A stretch of 60,000 bases of DNA, taken from the NCBI GenBank assembly GCA_903813345.2, contig CAIIXF020000010.1:19047181-19107180 (forward strand), read 5' to 3'. This DNA comes from Owenia fusiformis. Taxonomy: Eukaryota; Annelida; Polychaeta; Sabellida; Oweniidae. The notes below the pieces were generated by a model that saw only the letters and a program-made list of their open reading frames with translations, had not been told where the DNA came from and searched no databases. Both the position numbers and the translations under genes were made by a program. Shown here one piece after another: positions 45,343 through 57,918 of this stretch (positions are counted from its first letter, which is position 1; every line of letters starts with the position of its first letter).

Positions 45343-47722
45343 ATGGAGAATACCAAAAATAACTTATCAGCTGTGTTATATAAGCCGATGGATATCAGAT
45401 TGGTAAGTTCCATACAATACAATGCAATACAATACAATATCTATCGTCAAATACAGGAACACACGCAATTAAGAAGTAACTTTCTGAAGACTAATTTTGA
45501 TTGCTCAGTGAGTGAAAAGTTTTGTTAATGATGAGTGGAGAATTAAACTGGTCAAATGAGTCAGCTGCGCTACAAATTGGTCACATTGCCGGTGTAAACG
45601 GGTAGGAGGTCCTTTCAAATTATGGTCCTACTCTCCATTGATTTGTATGGTGACCTAAATACAACTCTTTCCCTCATTATCTTATACGCAATTAGGGCCA
45701 GTAAGGGCCGTTTATGGGACCATAATCCCTGGGGGACCATCATTTCTTTCACACCGGTGTAAAAGGGTAGGAGGTCCTATCAAATTATGGTTCTACTCTC
45801 CATTGATTAATATGGTGACCTAAATACAACTCTTTCCTCATTATCTTATACGCAATCAGGCTCAGTGAGGGCCGTTAAGAAAGGGGACCATAATCCCCGG
45901 GGACCATCTTTCACACCGGGATGGTAGTTTTACTATCCTTCACGACTGATGGAGTTCATGAGTTTAAAAATAACTGTCTATTCGAACTGTTGAAAACAAA
46001 CTGTAATTGAATATTTTTGTTTTTCTTTATTTGTCAGGAAAACAGACCAGTGCGAAATCCAGAAAAGGGAGGTACATTTAAAGTTTAGCCTTTCAATTAA
46101 TAAATGCGCGAGAATAAATCATAGTTGAACGTATGCTCATGGGGGGGGGGGGTAGAACGCAATTTAGGGCACGCCCTCAGCGCCTCCCCTAGATCCGCTA
46201 GTGATGACAATGCTCATTTTCCCTTTACATTCCACATTCTATCTTCTGAGTTCAGTTCTCATCAACTGTAAGCATTATAAGGGCTGACGATTTAAGATGC
46301 TGAAATGTCAAAATGACGCATTCTTCATTTGTCAGTTTGTTGTCAGATCTAATGAGGAATTGAAGGATTACTATATTTTGAAAAAAGGTCAAGTAAACTG
46401 TTGCCTTAATAAAATTAGCACGGCATTGAACGATCTGATCAAGAAATATTTTCTTGAAAGTAATTCTCAACTTTGTTGCACGATAAGTTGAGAAAATATG
46501 TTATTGAAGCTAGATACAATAGAGCTGCACCCATCTACAAAAAAACAATGTCTCATATAATTTAATTTATATTCAGAGGTCCTCCTTTCGATGAGATCGG
46601 TGGGGATCTGTGGAACAGATATCGAGTTATGGCTGGAAGGCAGTGCTGGTGGTTTTGGCGTCCTGCCATCAGTCATGGGACATGAGGCCAGTGGAGTCAT
46701 ATGCGCAATTGGAGAAGGGGTCACTAATGTCAAAGTGGGTAGGTAATGTTTGAGTTCAGGCTCATACGCATTATAAACGTATCCAAGGTGTTTGTCATTG
46801 TTATTTTCATGTTAATGATATAATAACAAAGTTTGAATAGTTATGTGCTATTCAACATTCCCATGTTTCCAGTTACAACATATCGTTCAACTATTTCCAT
46901 ATATAGCTCCCAATGACAATATGCTCGTAGGGAATGATGCCAACACTACATAAACATTTATTCCAATAGGTGATCGCGTGGCTCTTATGGGAGGCGATCC
47001 TTGCGAGAAATGTGACTTGTGTAAAGATGGAAAATTCAATTTATGCCCGGACTTTGGTATGAACTTTCCATGGGATTTTGTAGCCAGATATGCAATTCAC
47101 ACAAGAGCAGAGCAATGTTTCAAGTAAGTAGTAAGTAATGGTGGACATGAAATATTTAGAATTCACAATGGTTTGAGCTTTATTATACTCTAACAATGCA
47201 AGAAGTGCACATTTTCATGCTCCTTCATTGTTCCTGGGAAAGGTAAGATGATTTGTGGAAATTTTCGATTCTTGCAAATGTGTGACTGTTGCAAGGCTAC
47301 TCCTTGAAACTTCCAAAAATTAGCCTCACTTCACACTCTTCATGCTAACTTTGGGGATCCATGCACCTCCAATTCATAGTTATGAAAAAAGCGTTTATGT
47401 GTGATGTTAAGAGTGGAAAGAGTGAGTGAAGAAACTACTAGATATAGTATATCTTAAAGTAGTTTGTTTCATGTTTCCATTCCAAATCAATCCGTTTCAT
47501 CAACAAGGGTGTCTTTAGTCAAGATATACAATTCATATACAATGGTAAACAGAACTTACCAATGTCTTTATCAAAAAATATGGCAGTCATTTTTCAAATT
47601 AAGGCTAGCTGACCATGTGAGTTTTGATGAAGGGGCATTTGCCGAGCCACTGGGAATAGCCACTAGGTCTTGTACAAGAGCTGGGATCACAGTTGGAGAC
47701 AATGTACTCGTGTGCGGGGCGG
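45343..47722 (+). pseudogene. Truncated second copy of the SORD-like gene (exons 1-5 only)
   Basis: Exons 45343-45402, 46038-46071, 46577-46738, 46970-47123 and 47604-47722 have exactly the same lengths as exons 1-5 of copy 1 (60, 34, 162, 154, 119 nt) and are open, with good splice sites. The protein would contain all catalytic and structural zinc ligands (GICGTD, GHEASG, CEKCDLCKDGKFNLC, AEP). It ends at CGAG, before the rest of the NAD-binding glycine motif. Similarity to copy 1 runs about 25-30 bp into intron 5 and then stops. Exons 6-9 are not found in the following 12 kb. It is probably a truncated tandem duplicate. A chimeric transcript with another downstream exon, or an assembly gap, cannot be excluded. 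Confidence 0.85.
45589..45920. repeat. 165-bp tandem duplication in intron 1 of SORD-like copy 2
   Basis: Two copies begin ccggtgtaaa at 45,589 and 45,754. They share ggtaggaggtcc, tctccattgatt, acaactctttcc and ggaccataatccc. The second copy differs by several substitutions and small gaps. Copy 1's intron 1 lacks it. Confidence 0.85.
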
Positions 47723-47870
47723 GTAAGATTGCAATATTCTGGTCATGGCACACTGCTACATCACAGCTTCATCCATGCACTGTGGAAGAATAGGTAGTAC
47801 AAGTACACTGCAGGTTAAACTGAAAATATTTTGCAATGTGTGAAAATAATTTAAGCAGACGATTCAATGA

Positions 47871-47980
47871 ATTATGGACGATTTATTACACTCGTGTGTT
47901 GTTTCCTAGATTTTGCATTCGTGCTGCGGCACTCGTGCAAAGGTCTGGAAACAACACATGTGGATTAAATCATCCATAAT
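47871..47980. repeat. Foldback, arms about 50 bp
   Basis: The left arm attatggacgatttattaca...gtgttgtttcc pairs with the right arm ggaaacaacacatg...catccataat. The loop is near tgctgcggcac. Just after the truncated dehydrogenase copy. Confidence 0.75.
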
Positions 47981-48030
47981 GCGAGGTAATATATTATACA
48001 AATAGTGACTGCCATTGAGGGCAATAGTAT

Positions 48031-48200
48031 ACAATTGTTGACCTCTCCAGAGGTCAACCGGCAAAATTGTATACCGAGACTGTAAACCGAGAAACTACTG
48101 TTGACAGAGACCGAAGGTCGAGGTCAACAGTAGTTTCAAGGTTTACACAGTCGAGGTATATGATTTTGACGGTTGACCGAATGGAGAGGTCTACAATTGT
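48031..48200. repeat. Foldback, arms about 75 bp
   Basis: The left arm begins acaattgttgacctctcc and includes aaactactgttgac. The right arm is its imperfect reverse complement, ending gagaggtctacaattgt. The loop of about 12 bp is near agagaccgaagg. Confidence 0.8.
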
Positions 48201-49084
48201 TTTGTTAGCCCGAAAAACCTAATAATACACATATAGACAACAGTCATCAATCATGGCTTCATTTCACAATCTTTTCTCCGAACCACGCCAGCAATATTTT
48301 TTAAAGAAAATCTGAAGACAGTTGTAGCTAAACTCTCTGTTTTCGGTACATCACTGCGTACTCACTGGTAAATTAATGTTAATTTTACGTTTCTATTTGT
48401 ATTTTTGCTATAATTGTCGTCTAGCAAAGTCAAAATATCACTTTCATCAACGTTTAAAAAATGTCCGTCTACCATGTTTTTTCTGTAAACATTATGACGT
48501 CATATTCCCCATAATTCACAAGTGAAGTACAGTAACATACGCGGTCAATAATATGATATCCCATGATGCACAGGTGGGGTACAGGCAAAAATGTTGACCG
48601 CCAATTGACCAATCAGATGCCAGTTTTTACACTGAGGTACTAACAATGTAAATTATTTCCCCGAGGGAATATCCTCTACAATCATGGACGTATATCATCT
48701 GGATACCTAACAGACTGAAATACTGGCTTTTGATTGGCGGAGAGACGGAATTCCATGCCCGACCTCAATTCTATGTGTGTTTCGGTCACGTGATAGGGAA
48801 ATCCATCATATGTGATTCAATTTGCCGCCATTTTGAAATTACCGCTTCAAAAAATCCGGTATGTATTTCTTTATAACTGCTTTTTGAATGGAAATAATGA
48901 ATCAGTCATAGTTGATAACGATGACTTATGTATTTCGTCATGTTTTAACCAATGTCTAGATGTTTGAATTGTTGGTTTTATGCCAGTTTGATGGTGTTAC
49001 ATTTACATGAATTTTCCGTTGTGACATTTTCATAACATGATAATAACAGCCTAGTATCTATCAGGCTCAATAAGTACACTTCTT
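48201..49084. other. No gene seen
   Basis: About 880 bp with no exon, RNA gene or repeat I can support, beyond GC-skewed words next to the foldbacks. Confidence 0.4.
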
Positions 49085-50790
49085 TTTGAGTATTTACAGT
49101 AAGACTCCATACTAAATATTATGACCCCATATATCACCGTGAAGCTGTAAAAATTGTGTATTTTCTATAGTCTTTAGAATCACAATATTTTTAACATGTA
49201 GAATGCAGCAATGCATCAAAGTCAGCCCTACAAATACAAATATTCTCAATTTCTTGGGGTAGGGGTATTTTTACATAACAGCGCTGATGTTTTTTAGAGT
49301 AGGACTGCATTTTTGGGTACAGATAAATATTATGACCCCATATATCACTGTGAAGCTGTAAAAATTGTGTACTGCACCATGTTCTTAGAATCTCAATATT
49401 TTTAATATGTAGAGTTCACCAATGCATCAAAATCAGCCATACATATACAAATATTCTCAAATTCTTGGGGTAGGGGTATTTTTACTTAACAGAGCTCACG
49501 TTTTTTAGCGTAGGACTACGATTCTGGATATAGATAAATATTATGACCCCATATATCACTGTGAAGCTGTAAAAATTGTGTACTGCACTGTGTTCTTAGA
49601 ATCTCAATATTTTTAATATGTAGAGTGCACCAATGCATCAAAACCAGCCCTACATATACAAATATTCTCAATTTCTTGGGGTAGGGGTAATTTTACATAA
49701 CAGCGCTCATGTTTTTTAGCGTAGGACTGCAATTCTGGATATACATAAATATTATGACCCCATATATCACTGTGAAGCTGTAAAAATTGTGTACTGCACT
49801 GTGTTCTTAGAATCTCAATATTTTTAATATGTAGAGTGCACCAATGCATCAAAACCAGCCCTACATATACAAATATTCTCAATTTCTTGGGGTAGGGGTA
49901 ATTTGGGGTAATTTTACATAACAGCGCTCATGTTTTTTAGCGTAGGACTGCAATTCTGGATATAGATAAATATTATGACTCCATATATCACTGTGAAGCT
50001 GTAAAAATTGTGTACTGCACTTTGTTCTTAGAATCTCAATATTTTTAATATGTAGAGTGCACCAATGCATCAAAACCAGCCCTACATATACAAATATTCT
50101 CAATTTCTTGGGGTAGGGGTAATTTGGGGTATTTTTACATAACAGCGCTCATGTTTTTTAGCGTAGGACTGCAATTCTGGATAAAGATAAATATTATGAC
50201 CCCATATATCACTCTGAAGCTGTAAAAAGTGTGTACTGCACTGTGTTCTTAGAATCTCAATATTTTTAATATGTAGAGTGCACCAATGCATCAAAACCAG
50301 CCCTACATATACAAATATTCTCAATTTCTTGGGGTAGGGGTAATTTGGGGTATTTTTACATAACAGCGCTCATGTTTTTTAGCGTAGGACTGCAATTCTG
50401 GATAAAGATAAATATTATGACTCCATATATCACTGTGAAGCTGTAAAAATTGTGTACTGCACTGTGTTCTTAGAATCTCAATATTTTTAATATGAAGAGT
50501 GCACCAATGCATCAAAACCAGCCCTACATATACAAATATTCTCAATTTCTTGGGGTAGGGGTAATTTGGGGTATTTTTACATAACAGCGCTCATGTTTTT
50601 TAGCGTAGGACTGCAATTCTGGATATAGATAAATATTATGACTCCATTTATCACTGTAAAGCTGTAAAAATTGTGTACTGCACTGTGTTCTTAGAATCTC
50701 AATATTTTTAATATGTAGAGTGCACCAATGCATCAAAACCAGCCCTTCATATACAAATATTCTCAATTTCTTGGGGTAGGGGTAATTTGG
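49085..50790. repeat. 210/221-bp satellite array, about eight copies
   Basis: The anchor ttcttgggg recurs at about 49,252, 49,462, 49,673, 49,884, 50,105, 50,326, 50,547 and 50,768. The first intervals are 210-211 bp and later ones exactly 221 bp, because later units carry an extra aatttggggta-type copy. Each unit has an open minus-strand frame of about 74 codons, but 221 is not divisible by three and the frames simply overlap, so I do not call genes. A decayed partial unit lies at about 51,320-51,450. Confidence 0.95.
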
Positions 50791-51083
50791 GGTAAGGCAA
50801 AATGAATTTTTTTCGTAAAGCTTTTCTCAGGAACTATTAGGCCAATGTTCATTATGTTGGTCTCAAACTGACCCCCTAGTAGAGATTGGTGTATGATGCT
50901 TCCCCTAGATAATACTACTTGTTGTTTGTTTCTGACCTGATTGAAAAAATAAAATGCCTTTAGGATGATAAGCAAGATTAAGAATGTCAGTTACTTTTTG
51001 GCTTTTGAGCAATATTAAGAAATCGACTTATTTGCAAGATTTAAATGCCTGAAACTTTTATATACTTATTGTTTTATACTTTT

Positions 51084-51210
51084 GATTATAGGATACTGCT
51101 ATTATGGTATTCAAGATGTGAGGTTCATAGGGGCGATTGAATGGACTGAAGCAAAGAAAAGAAGAGTCCAAGACTGAAGATAAAGATAGGGTATGTTTTA
51201 TCACTAAAAA
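51084..51210 (+). pseudogene. Decayed copy A of transposase exon 1
   Basis: It matches the acceptor and exon at 52,001-52,118: attataggatactgct, atggtattcaag, aaagaaaagaagag, gactgaagataaagat and a donor-like ggtatgttttatc. A stop codon occurs five codons after the ATG. Not usable as the coding start. Confidence 0.75.
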
Positions 51211-51624
51211 GCAAAACAAAATCTTGCAAAAAGTGTATGATAATTAAATGTCACCTGATTCTCTGCTTATTTTGCTGTTTAAATGAAGCATTCTTGAACA
51301 TCAGTCTATTACATTACACAAATACTGCACTGTGTTCTTAGAATCTCAATATTTTTAGTATGTAGAGTGCACCAATGCATCAAAGTCAGCCCTACATATA
51401 CAAATATTCTCAATTTCTTTGGGTAGGGGTATTTTTACATAACAATATTTTTATCATTTAGAGGGCACCAACGCATCAAAGTAAACCTTACACTTATGAA
51501 AATTCTTAAATTCTAATTTATGACATCTGTTTTTGGAGAATAACTCTTTCTTAAATGGAAAAATGTTATTTAATAGCAATGTCTGTGCTCACTGTAACAC
51601 TGTTCCCTGTGATTTCATGGTTTA

Positions 51625-51745
51625 CACTCTTGATTCTTGACTCGGGATATTGGATGGACTAAAGCAAAGAAATGAATGAGAGGACAGAAGAGGAAAGATT
51701 CTAAGACTGAAGCTAAAGATAAAACAGGGTACATTTTATCACTTT
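51625..51745 (+). pseudogene. Decayed copy B of transposase exon 1
   Basis: It matches the same exon (aaagcaaagaaatgaa, aggacagaagaggaaag, actgaagctaaagat, agggtacattttatcac) but has lost the ATG region through a deletion near 51,640. It lies midway between copy A and the intact exon. Confidence 0.7.
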
Positions 51746-52014
51746 AAGCAAAATATATTAAATTCTTGTAAAAATTGAATGATAATTAGACATTACCCAC
51801 CTCTCTATGAAAATGATACAAACCAATCCTGCTGTCTAATTAACAATCTTAAACAACCCTCATATCATGCTGAAAAGTGTACCTAAAAGTGTTCTAATTA
51901 ATAACTTCTTTCTTGATGGATAAAAGTTATTATATGGCAAAATCACTGCTTCATTGTACCAATGTTTCTGTGATTTAATAGTTTACACTCTTGATTTTAG
52001 GATACTGCTGCAAT

Positions 52015-55000
52015 ATGGTATTCAAGAAAAAGGGTTCATCACAGCGATTGTCTGGTCCAAAGAAAAGAAGAGGACAGAAGAGTAAAGAGTCCGAGACTGA
52101 AGATGAAGATAAAAGCAGGTATGTTTTATCACTTTAAAACTTAAAAACAATATAAAATCTTGTAAAAGGTGTATGATAATGAAATGTCACCTCCTTCTCT
52201 ATATATAAATGCAGAGCAATCTTGATTATTCATCTGTTCAAGAAAGTACACAGTGTTCTCCCCAGGATATTTTTTTAATTGGGTGAAACTTTTTATTTTT
52301 ACAATGTAGAACAAATGACCAGATCTAGAATGTGTTCCTTTGGTGGTCAGAATTTGCCTGTATTTCATGATTTATCTAATTTTCAAGGGATGCCAAAGGA
52401 TTCTAAGGTGGGTGCAAGCCTATTATTAAAATCTCAAGTGGATTCAGTATCCACTTGCTTAAATGCTGGAGAGATCCTTGTTACAAGTTTAAAGGTTGAC
52501 AGATTGTTTTAAAATTTTCAGTGATGCCACAAACATTGAAGAGGCACCAGAGATGTTGTTGGAGCAACCCGGAGCACACTGTAATGCCACAAATGCTGAA
52601 GAGGCGCCAGAGATGGACTTGGAGCAACCCGGACCTGATGTAAGTAAGATGATGGTGGGAATAGTATATTGTTGGTGTTTTGTTAGACGTTGAGTTTGGA
52701 AAAGTCAGTGGTGGCATTGTGTGATGATAATGATTTGTTATGTCACCACCAAAATTGGTGACATACTGTTATTCTCCAACAAAAAAGTGGATGGTGTTTG
52801 GCATCTGGCATAGTGGCGTTCAATGGTGTTTTGTTAGACGTTGAGTTTGGAAAAGTCAGTGGTGGCATTGTGTGATGATAATGATTTGTTATGTCACCAC
52901 CAAAATTGGTGACATACTGTTATTCTCCAACAAAAAAGTGGATGGTGTTTGGCATCTGGCATAGTGGCGTTCAATGTCTGTATTTGTAACCCATTTTTAC
53001 ATCTTCCAATAACAAGTACTGTTTAGAATGACATCAACTTTTTACTGTTTCCTGTTGTGTGGGGAAACAGCAAGCTGTTTCCTTGCTAGAAGGCATAGAA
53101 GGAGTTCTGACCTTAGATTTGACCTCTCTGGTTGACCCTAAGTGTACTTTTTGAAGTCAATAAGTAACTACTGTAATTGGTGGTGACATTTGCATGTTAA
53201 TGCCTTGTTTGTTAATGTTCTTTTACAATTTTTGTTCACTTTTGGGAGGGTGGTGTTGTATTTACATTTTTGCTGTTCCACATTATGAATAGTTAATTTC
53301 CTTTGGTGTAATGTAACACATCCCCATTAACCTGGGGAAGTTGCTGGTTCATAACCAGCAAGGTCTGCTGTTTCATTAGTGAGTCCATGTATAAATGTAA
53401 ATACAACAAGTAAATAATATTTTTGGTTAGATCAAATCTTTCTGAAATATAATGTAAGTGAACATTGACACACAAGTAGATATATTTGGAGGGAAGTAAT
53501 TCCACTCAAAGAGTTTTATACAGCACATTTCTTGACAAGAATACAAGAAAGTTTCAGATCCAAATCATTTTGCATATTCATTGTTGTAATAATAATATAT
53601 AAATACATCTGTATTTTACTTCAGTATGTGAGCAATGATGCAGTTGGAGATTCCCCACCACTGACTTATTTTGAAATCAGAGCCATAGGAGAAAAACACG
53701 GCTTTATCACTGGTGACTGCTCTGACACTTCCCTTACTCTCATAAAACTCTCTATTCATGACAGCAAGGCAGTAGTTACAATCTCCCTTATTTTTGATAA
53801 ACTTTTTACATGGACGCTTTACATCCACAATAAACACTGTAATTCATCATGTAGCACATTAGCTAATGTGCCAGTGAGAATGACCTGTAAAGCAGATGCT
53901 ACAGCTCTAATCTCACTTATATCTCACTCTTCCATATGTCTTGGGCAGTATGACGAAAAGTTCTTAACGATGCTTGATGAGCGAGATGGGAGATCTTCAA
54001 AAGCCTGTATTGAGGATGGTTATCCACTTAAAGTTGGATCCAGTGTAATAACAAGAACTGTCAGGTCAAGTGTCTGCCATATGCTCGTTCCAGAAGGATT
54101 GTTGAAATGTAGTCAGTGCGTTCATCTACGTGACAACCTGAGAGTTACTTATAACCGTTCCCAGAAAAGAGACTCTGAAAGTATGACAAGATCAGATAGT
54201 AAAGCAAGATATGACTACCTATCTTTAGATGAATGCCAAGAACGGTTGAAAAACCTCAAATTAGCAGAGAAACAGACAAAGGTAAAGGTGGCTTTGCTAC
54301 GCAAGAAGGTCAAACAGAAAATTGTTCAGAGTGGCGTAAAACTTGATGAGCCTAACCATAATATCATGAAGGAAATCATAAACAAAGCAGAAAACACCAA
54401 GAGGATTGAACCTGAGTCTCCTCTAGCTTTGATGCTGTCAGAACAGCAGAAGTACTGTAATCTCCTGGACAACAGAAGAATGAGGTGGCACCCTATAGTA
54501 ATAAAGTGGTGCATGCAGCTAAAGAACATTTCTACGGCTGCATATGACTTTATTAAAGGTTCCTCATTTCTTAACTTGCCCTCCCACCAGACCATATACG
54601 ACTATACCCACTACACATCTGGGGAATCTGGATTGAACATAGGATCATTATCCAGATTTATTGACCTTATTCAACTGGACCAGTTGAAACCTTACCAGAG
54701 AAATGTAACACTTCTTTTTGATGAGATAAAAATCAAAAATGATTTAGTATACTCAAAATCCCAGGGAAGAATTGTGGGCTTTGTCCAACATGGCGACCTC
54801 AATAGTGAGATTGAGCAATTCAACAACTCCCTGGATGCTGACACTCCAGATGTCCCTGAGCTGGCAACACACATTCTTGTGCTTATGGTTCAGTTTTTGT
54901 TTATTAATAAACATTTCCCCCTCTGCTACTACCCTACAATAGGATTCACAGCAGCCCAACTGTTTCCTGTTGTGTGGGGAGCTGTTTCCTTGCTAGAAGG

Positions 55001-57918
55001 CATCGACCTAAAAGTAAGAGCAGCTGTGTGTGATGGAGCTTCCCCCAATAGAAAATTCTTTAGAATTCACCTCCATCCAGATTTGCCCAGGGACTCCGTT
55101 ATTTACAAAACCCCCAACCCTTACGCCCCAGATGCCAGAGATCTATACTTTGTATCTGACGTCCCCCATCTACTAAAGACATCAAGAAATTGTTGGGAGA
55201 ACTCTGGAGGGAACAGAAATTCCCGTAATATGGTGGTGAGTTAACCTTGTAAAAGTAGTAGTTGTAGTGTAGAAGTAAGCTTTTTACAAGCTTAACACAT
55301 TGTCTATTGACAATTTATGGTTATTTTAAAATACAGTGTTAGTGAACACCTCTGGTGAACTGTCACAGATGAACACCCTTTCTTAGCCCATCCTAAAAAA
55401 AACTTTTAAATAAAATGCCCTCTGTAGTGAACACCTACTTACAATTATGACTTTACAGAATTGTTCACTGTACATGGGTTCTACTGTATGTCATTTGTCA
55501 TTAAGCTCTGGACTCAGTGCAATGTGAAATGACCACTTCTTGGAGGTGTTGTTTTCCAAAATTTGCACGAGATGCTCTCTATCAAGTGTTAATTGTAGGA
55601 AACAAAGCCTGAAGGAATTGTCATTACATAATGCATTGAGTGTTGGGCTTAAATTCTTTTCACACATTGCAAAATATTTTCTACAAAATCGTCTAAAAGG
55701 TACGAAATCAGTAAAATAACACCGTTTCAATGACATTTTCTGCAAGGGTCAATTTGGCAAGTCATCAATTGCAATCTGAAAAGTCAATTCATCTTCATGA
55801 CAATTGTTTAACTAGTGACCTTGAGTGTGTTATTGATTATTTCATGCACTGCTGTATTGTGAAATTCTGTGTTTGGAGTGGCTGGAATCAGACACACCTA
55901 GCCTAGGGTTGCCTAGTTATTTGTGCATTTTTAGTAAAACAAGGGAGTAAAACAATAGGACTGTGTTTTATTTATCTTTGAATTATGATTATGGTGTCAA
56001 TAATGACAATATAATTTATCTAGTATATTGATGGGTTTATAATGTCAATGAATGAAATCTTGTATTATTCTGTATCAAGTCATGTGTGAATCATTTTCAG
56101 CTACATGGTCATGAAATACGATGGGGCCATGTGAGGACATGCTATGAAATGGACCTAAATGCCAATGCCAATGTCCCAGGTCTCATGCACCTGCATAAAT
56201 TGACCAGAGACCATGTTTCACTCAGGCCCCACACACGTATGCGAGTCAACCTTGCAGCTCAGGTACATATAATATAAAACACACTATTTTTTTATAATTA
56301 TTATATAGGATAAAACTATAAAATTATAGTCAGATTACACTCAATCTCAGATTACACTCAGCTCAGACAGAACTTCTGTCATTTGAATCAATTGATAATG
56401 ATGCAAGGTTGATTAAATATGTAGGTTTAATTTTAACACAGCTCAGTTGGCATGCTCTATTTTTAGTAAAATTGGAAATAACTTTTTTAATTCAGGTTTT
56501 GAGTAGTAGTGTCGCACACTACATGGAATGGACCGGCCGTCAGGAATTTACATCCACAATCGAATTCATTCGGAAAATTGATTCTGCTTTCGATGCACTG
56601 AATGTCAGACATGTGAATGAGGCTCAGTGGAAGAGGAAGCCTTTCTGTGCAGTATACAGAAAGGATGGCCAGCCAGACTGGCGGTTACAGGTAAGCTGAG
56701 ATTAAAGAATTGGATATAGAATGGGCTTCTATTGAGATTATAAATACTACAGAAAAGTACATAAAGCTACCTTGCCCATAGATTGCGTGCAAAAATGTAT
56801 TTTGTATATATCCTTCGGCTTGTTCCCTGTTAGATCCACTTCACCCACCATTTTCCCTGAGAATGTTTTCTTAAAGTAATTTGGTGTTTTGCCCATTAAT
56901 TTTTGCTTCTTGCTTGTGAACAATTATATCATTTATATTACTTTAGTGGTTGACAGACGACTTTTTGGGTTGGCTAGATGTCTGGCAGGGGGAAGTCAAT
57001 GACATCCAGGGTCTTACCAAAGATGAAAGGAGCAGGCTAACCTTGTCTTGGGAGACCATAGAAGGTTGGAAAATAACAGGTAATGTTGAATTCAACCAAT
57101 CAAAATATAAATATTCTAGTATTTCCAATAAACCCTGCCATCTTTTCTTGTACATCAAACAATAAGTAACGATAAAATGCCTACAATGATGATGTCATGC
57201 CTTTTAGGTATCAATAGGAATTCAATATGACCTCATTTTTTGAAAAAACATAATCTTATTGAAAAAATTGTATTAATGGTGGAGCTGCCGGGTTAATGGC
57301 AATTTCTGAGTATATGCAGATTTTGCTTAACTTTTCTAGGTTTGAAAAGTACCAACAGATGGATTCATTAATATTGCCAATGGCAATACCGTATTGCTTC
57401 TTTGATCCAAATCTTGGTAGGGTTTATGGGAATGATCTATTGTTCTCATACCAAGATTATATAGTTGTTAGTTGGTTTGTTTGGTAAGACAATGTGATGC
57501 CTATGCCTATCTTCACTCATTTTTATAAAGTTAATTCAAGTATATATTATTTTTCCACTGATAGTATTATCACTTATTATACCACTTTCAGAAAGTCTAA
57601 ATCAAATAATATTTTTCCTTTCAATTTGCAGTGAGATCATTTGTTGAACTAGTTCCGATTCTTTTGGCAGAGGAGGGTGTTCAGTATGTACTAAGTGAGA
57701 AAGTACTATGCCAGGATCGACTGGAACAACATTTTTCCCGACATCGTAGGGCAGGGGGAGCCAATACTGCCCCTACAGTTGAGCAGTTTGGCAACAATGC
57801 CCTGGTCTTCCAAGTTGCTGACGTTAATGCAGCTCCTAATATGAGGGGAAACTGTAGACGGGTTGTTGATCACAACTGGGACAATGATGATAGGCCACTA
57901 CCGAAAAAGAGACGTTAA
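52015..57918 (+). CDS. P-element/THAP9-type transposase, THAP domain not seen
   Basis: Seven exons: 52015-52118, 52522-52639, 53625-55235, 56101-56262, 56496-56690, 56947-57079, 57632-57918, giving 2,610 nt and 869 residues with consistent phases. The N-terminus is basic (KKKGSSQRLSGPKKRRGQK, a likely nuclear signal) then acidic. Exon 2 encodes two similar ATN-EEAPEM-LEQPG units. A Cys-rich stretch (residues about 100-220) precedes a coiled coil (ECQERLKNLKLAEKQTKVKV). The RNase H-like core motifs of the family follow: D440 in LLFDEIKIK, D544 in CDGASPNR and SDVPHLLKTSRN near 586. Later blocks are LRPHTRMRVNLAAQ and TIEFIRKIDSAFDALNVR. No C2CH THAP finger is visible. With six introns and no terminal repeats found, it may be an old element copy or a domesticated gene. 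The first ATG follows a good acceptor at 52,000, so a non-coding exon may lie upstream. Confidence 0.85.
52674..52975. repeat. 151-bp tandem duplication in transposase intron 2
   Basis: Two nearly identical units begin ggtgttttgttagacg at 52,674 and 52,825. Each contains gtcaccaccaaaattggtga, a palindromic end-like word. The near identity indicates a recent duplication. Confidence 0.9.
53045..53105 (+). pseudogene. Fragment of transposase exon 3 inside intron 2
   Basis: ctgtttcctgttgtgtgggg, a 9-bp extra stretch, then gctgtttccttgctagaagg and cat match exon 3 at about 54,960-55,003 (coding VVWGAVSLLEGI). It is inside the segment bounded by gtcaccacc and ggtggtgac (52,741-53,190). Confidence 0.7.
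55236..56100. other. Transposase intron 3 with a GTGAACACC-type repeat
   Basis: At 55,335-55,490 are tagtgaacacctctggtga and gttcactgtacatgggttct, relatives of the GTTCCACT family. At about 55,987-56,035 the words tgtcaataatgacaat and atctagtatattg repeat again at 59,620-59,665 downstream. No exon seen. Confidence 0.5.

Noticed and set aside
49613-50766. Series of almost identical 74-89 codon minus-strand frames
   Set aside because: They are produced by the 210/221-bp satellite. Adjacent frames overlap by a few bases because of the period, and there are no flanking gene signals.
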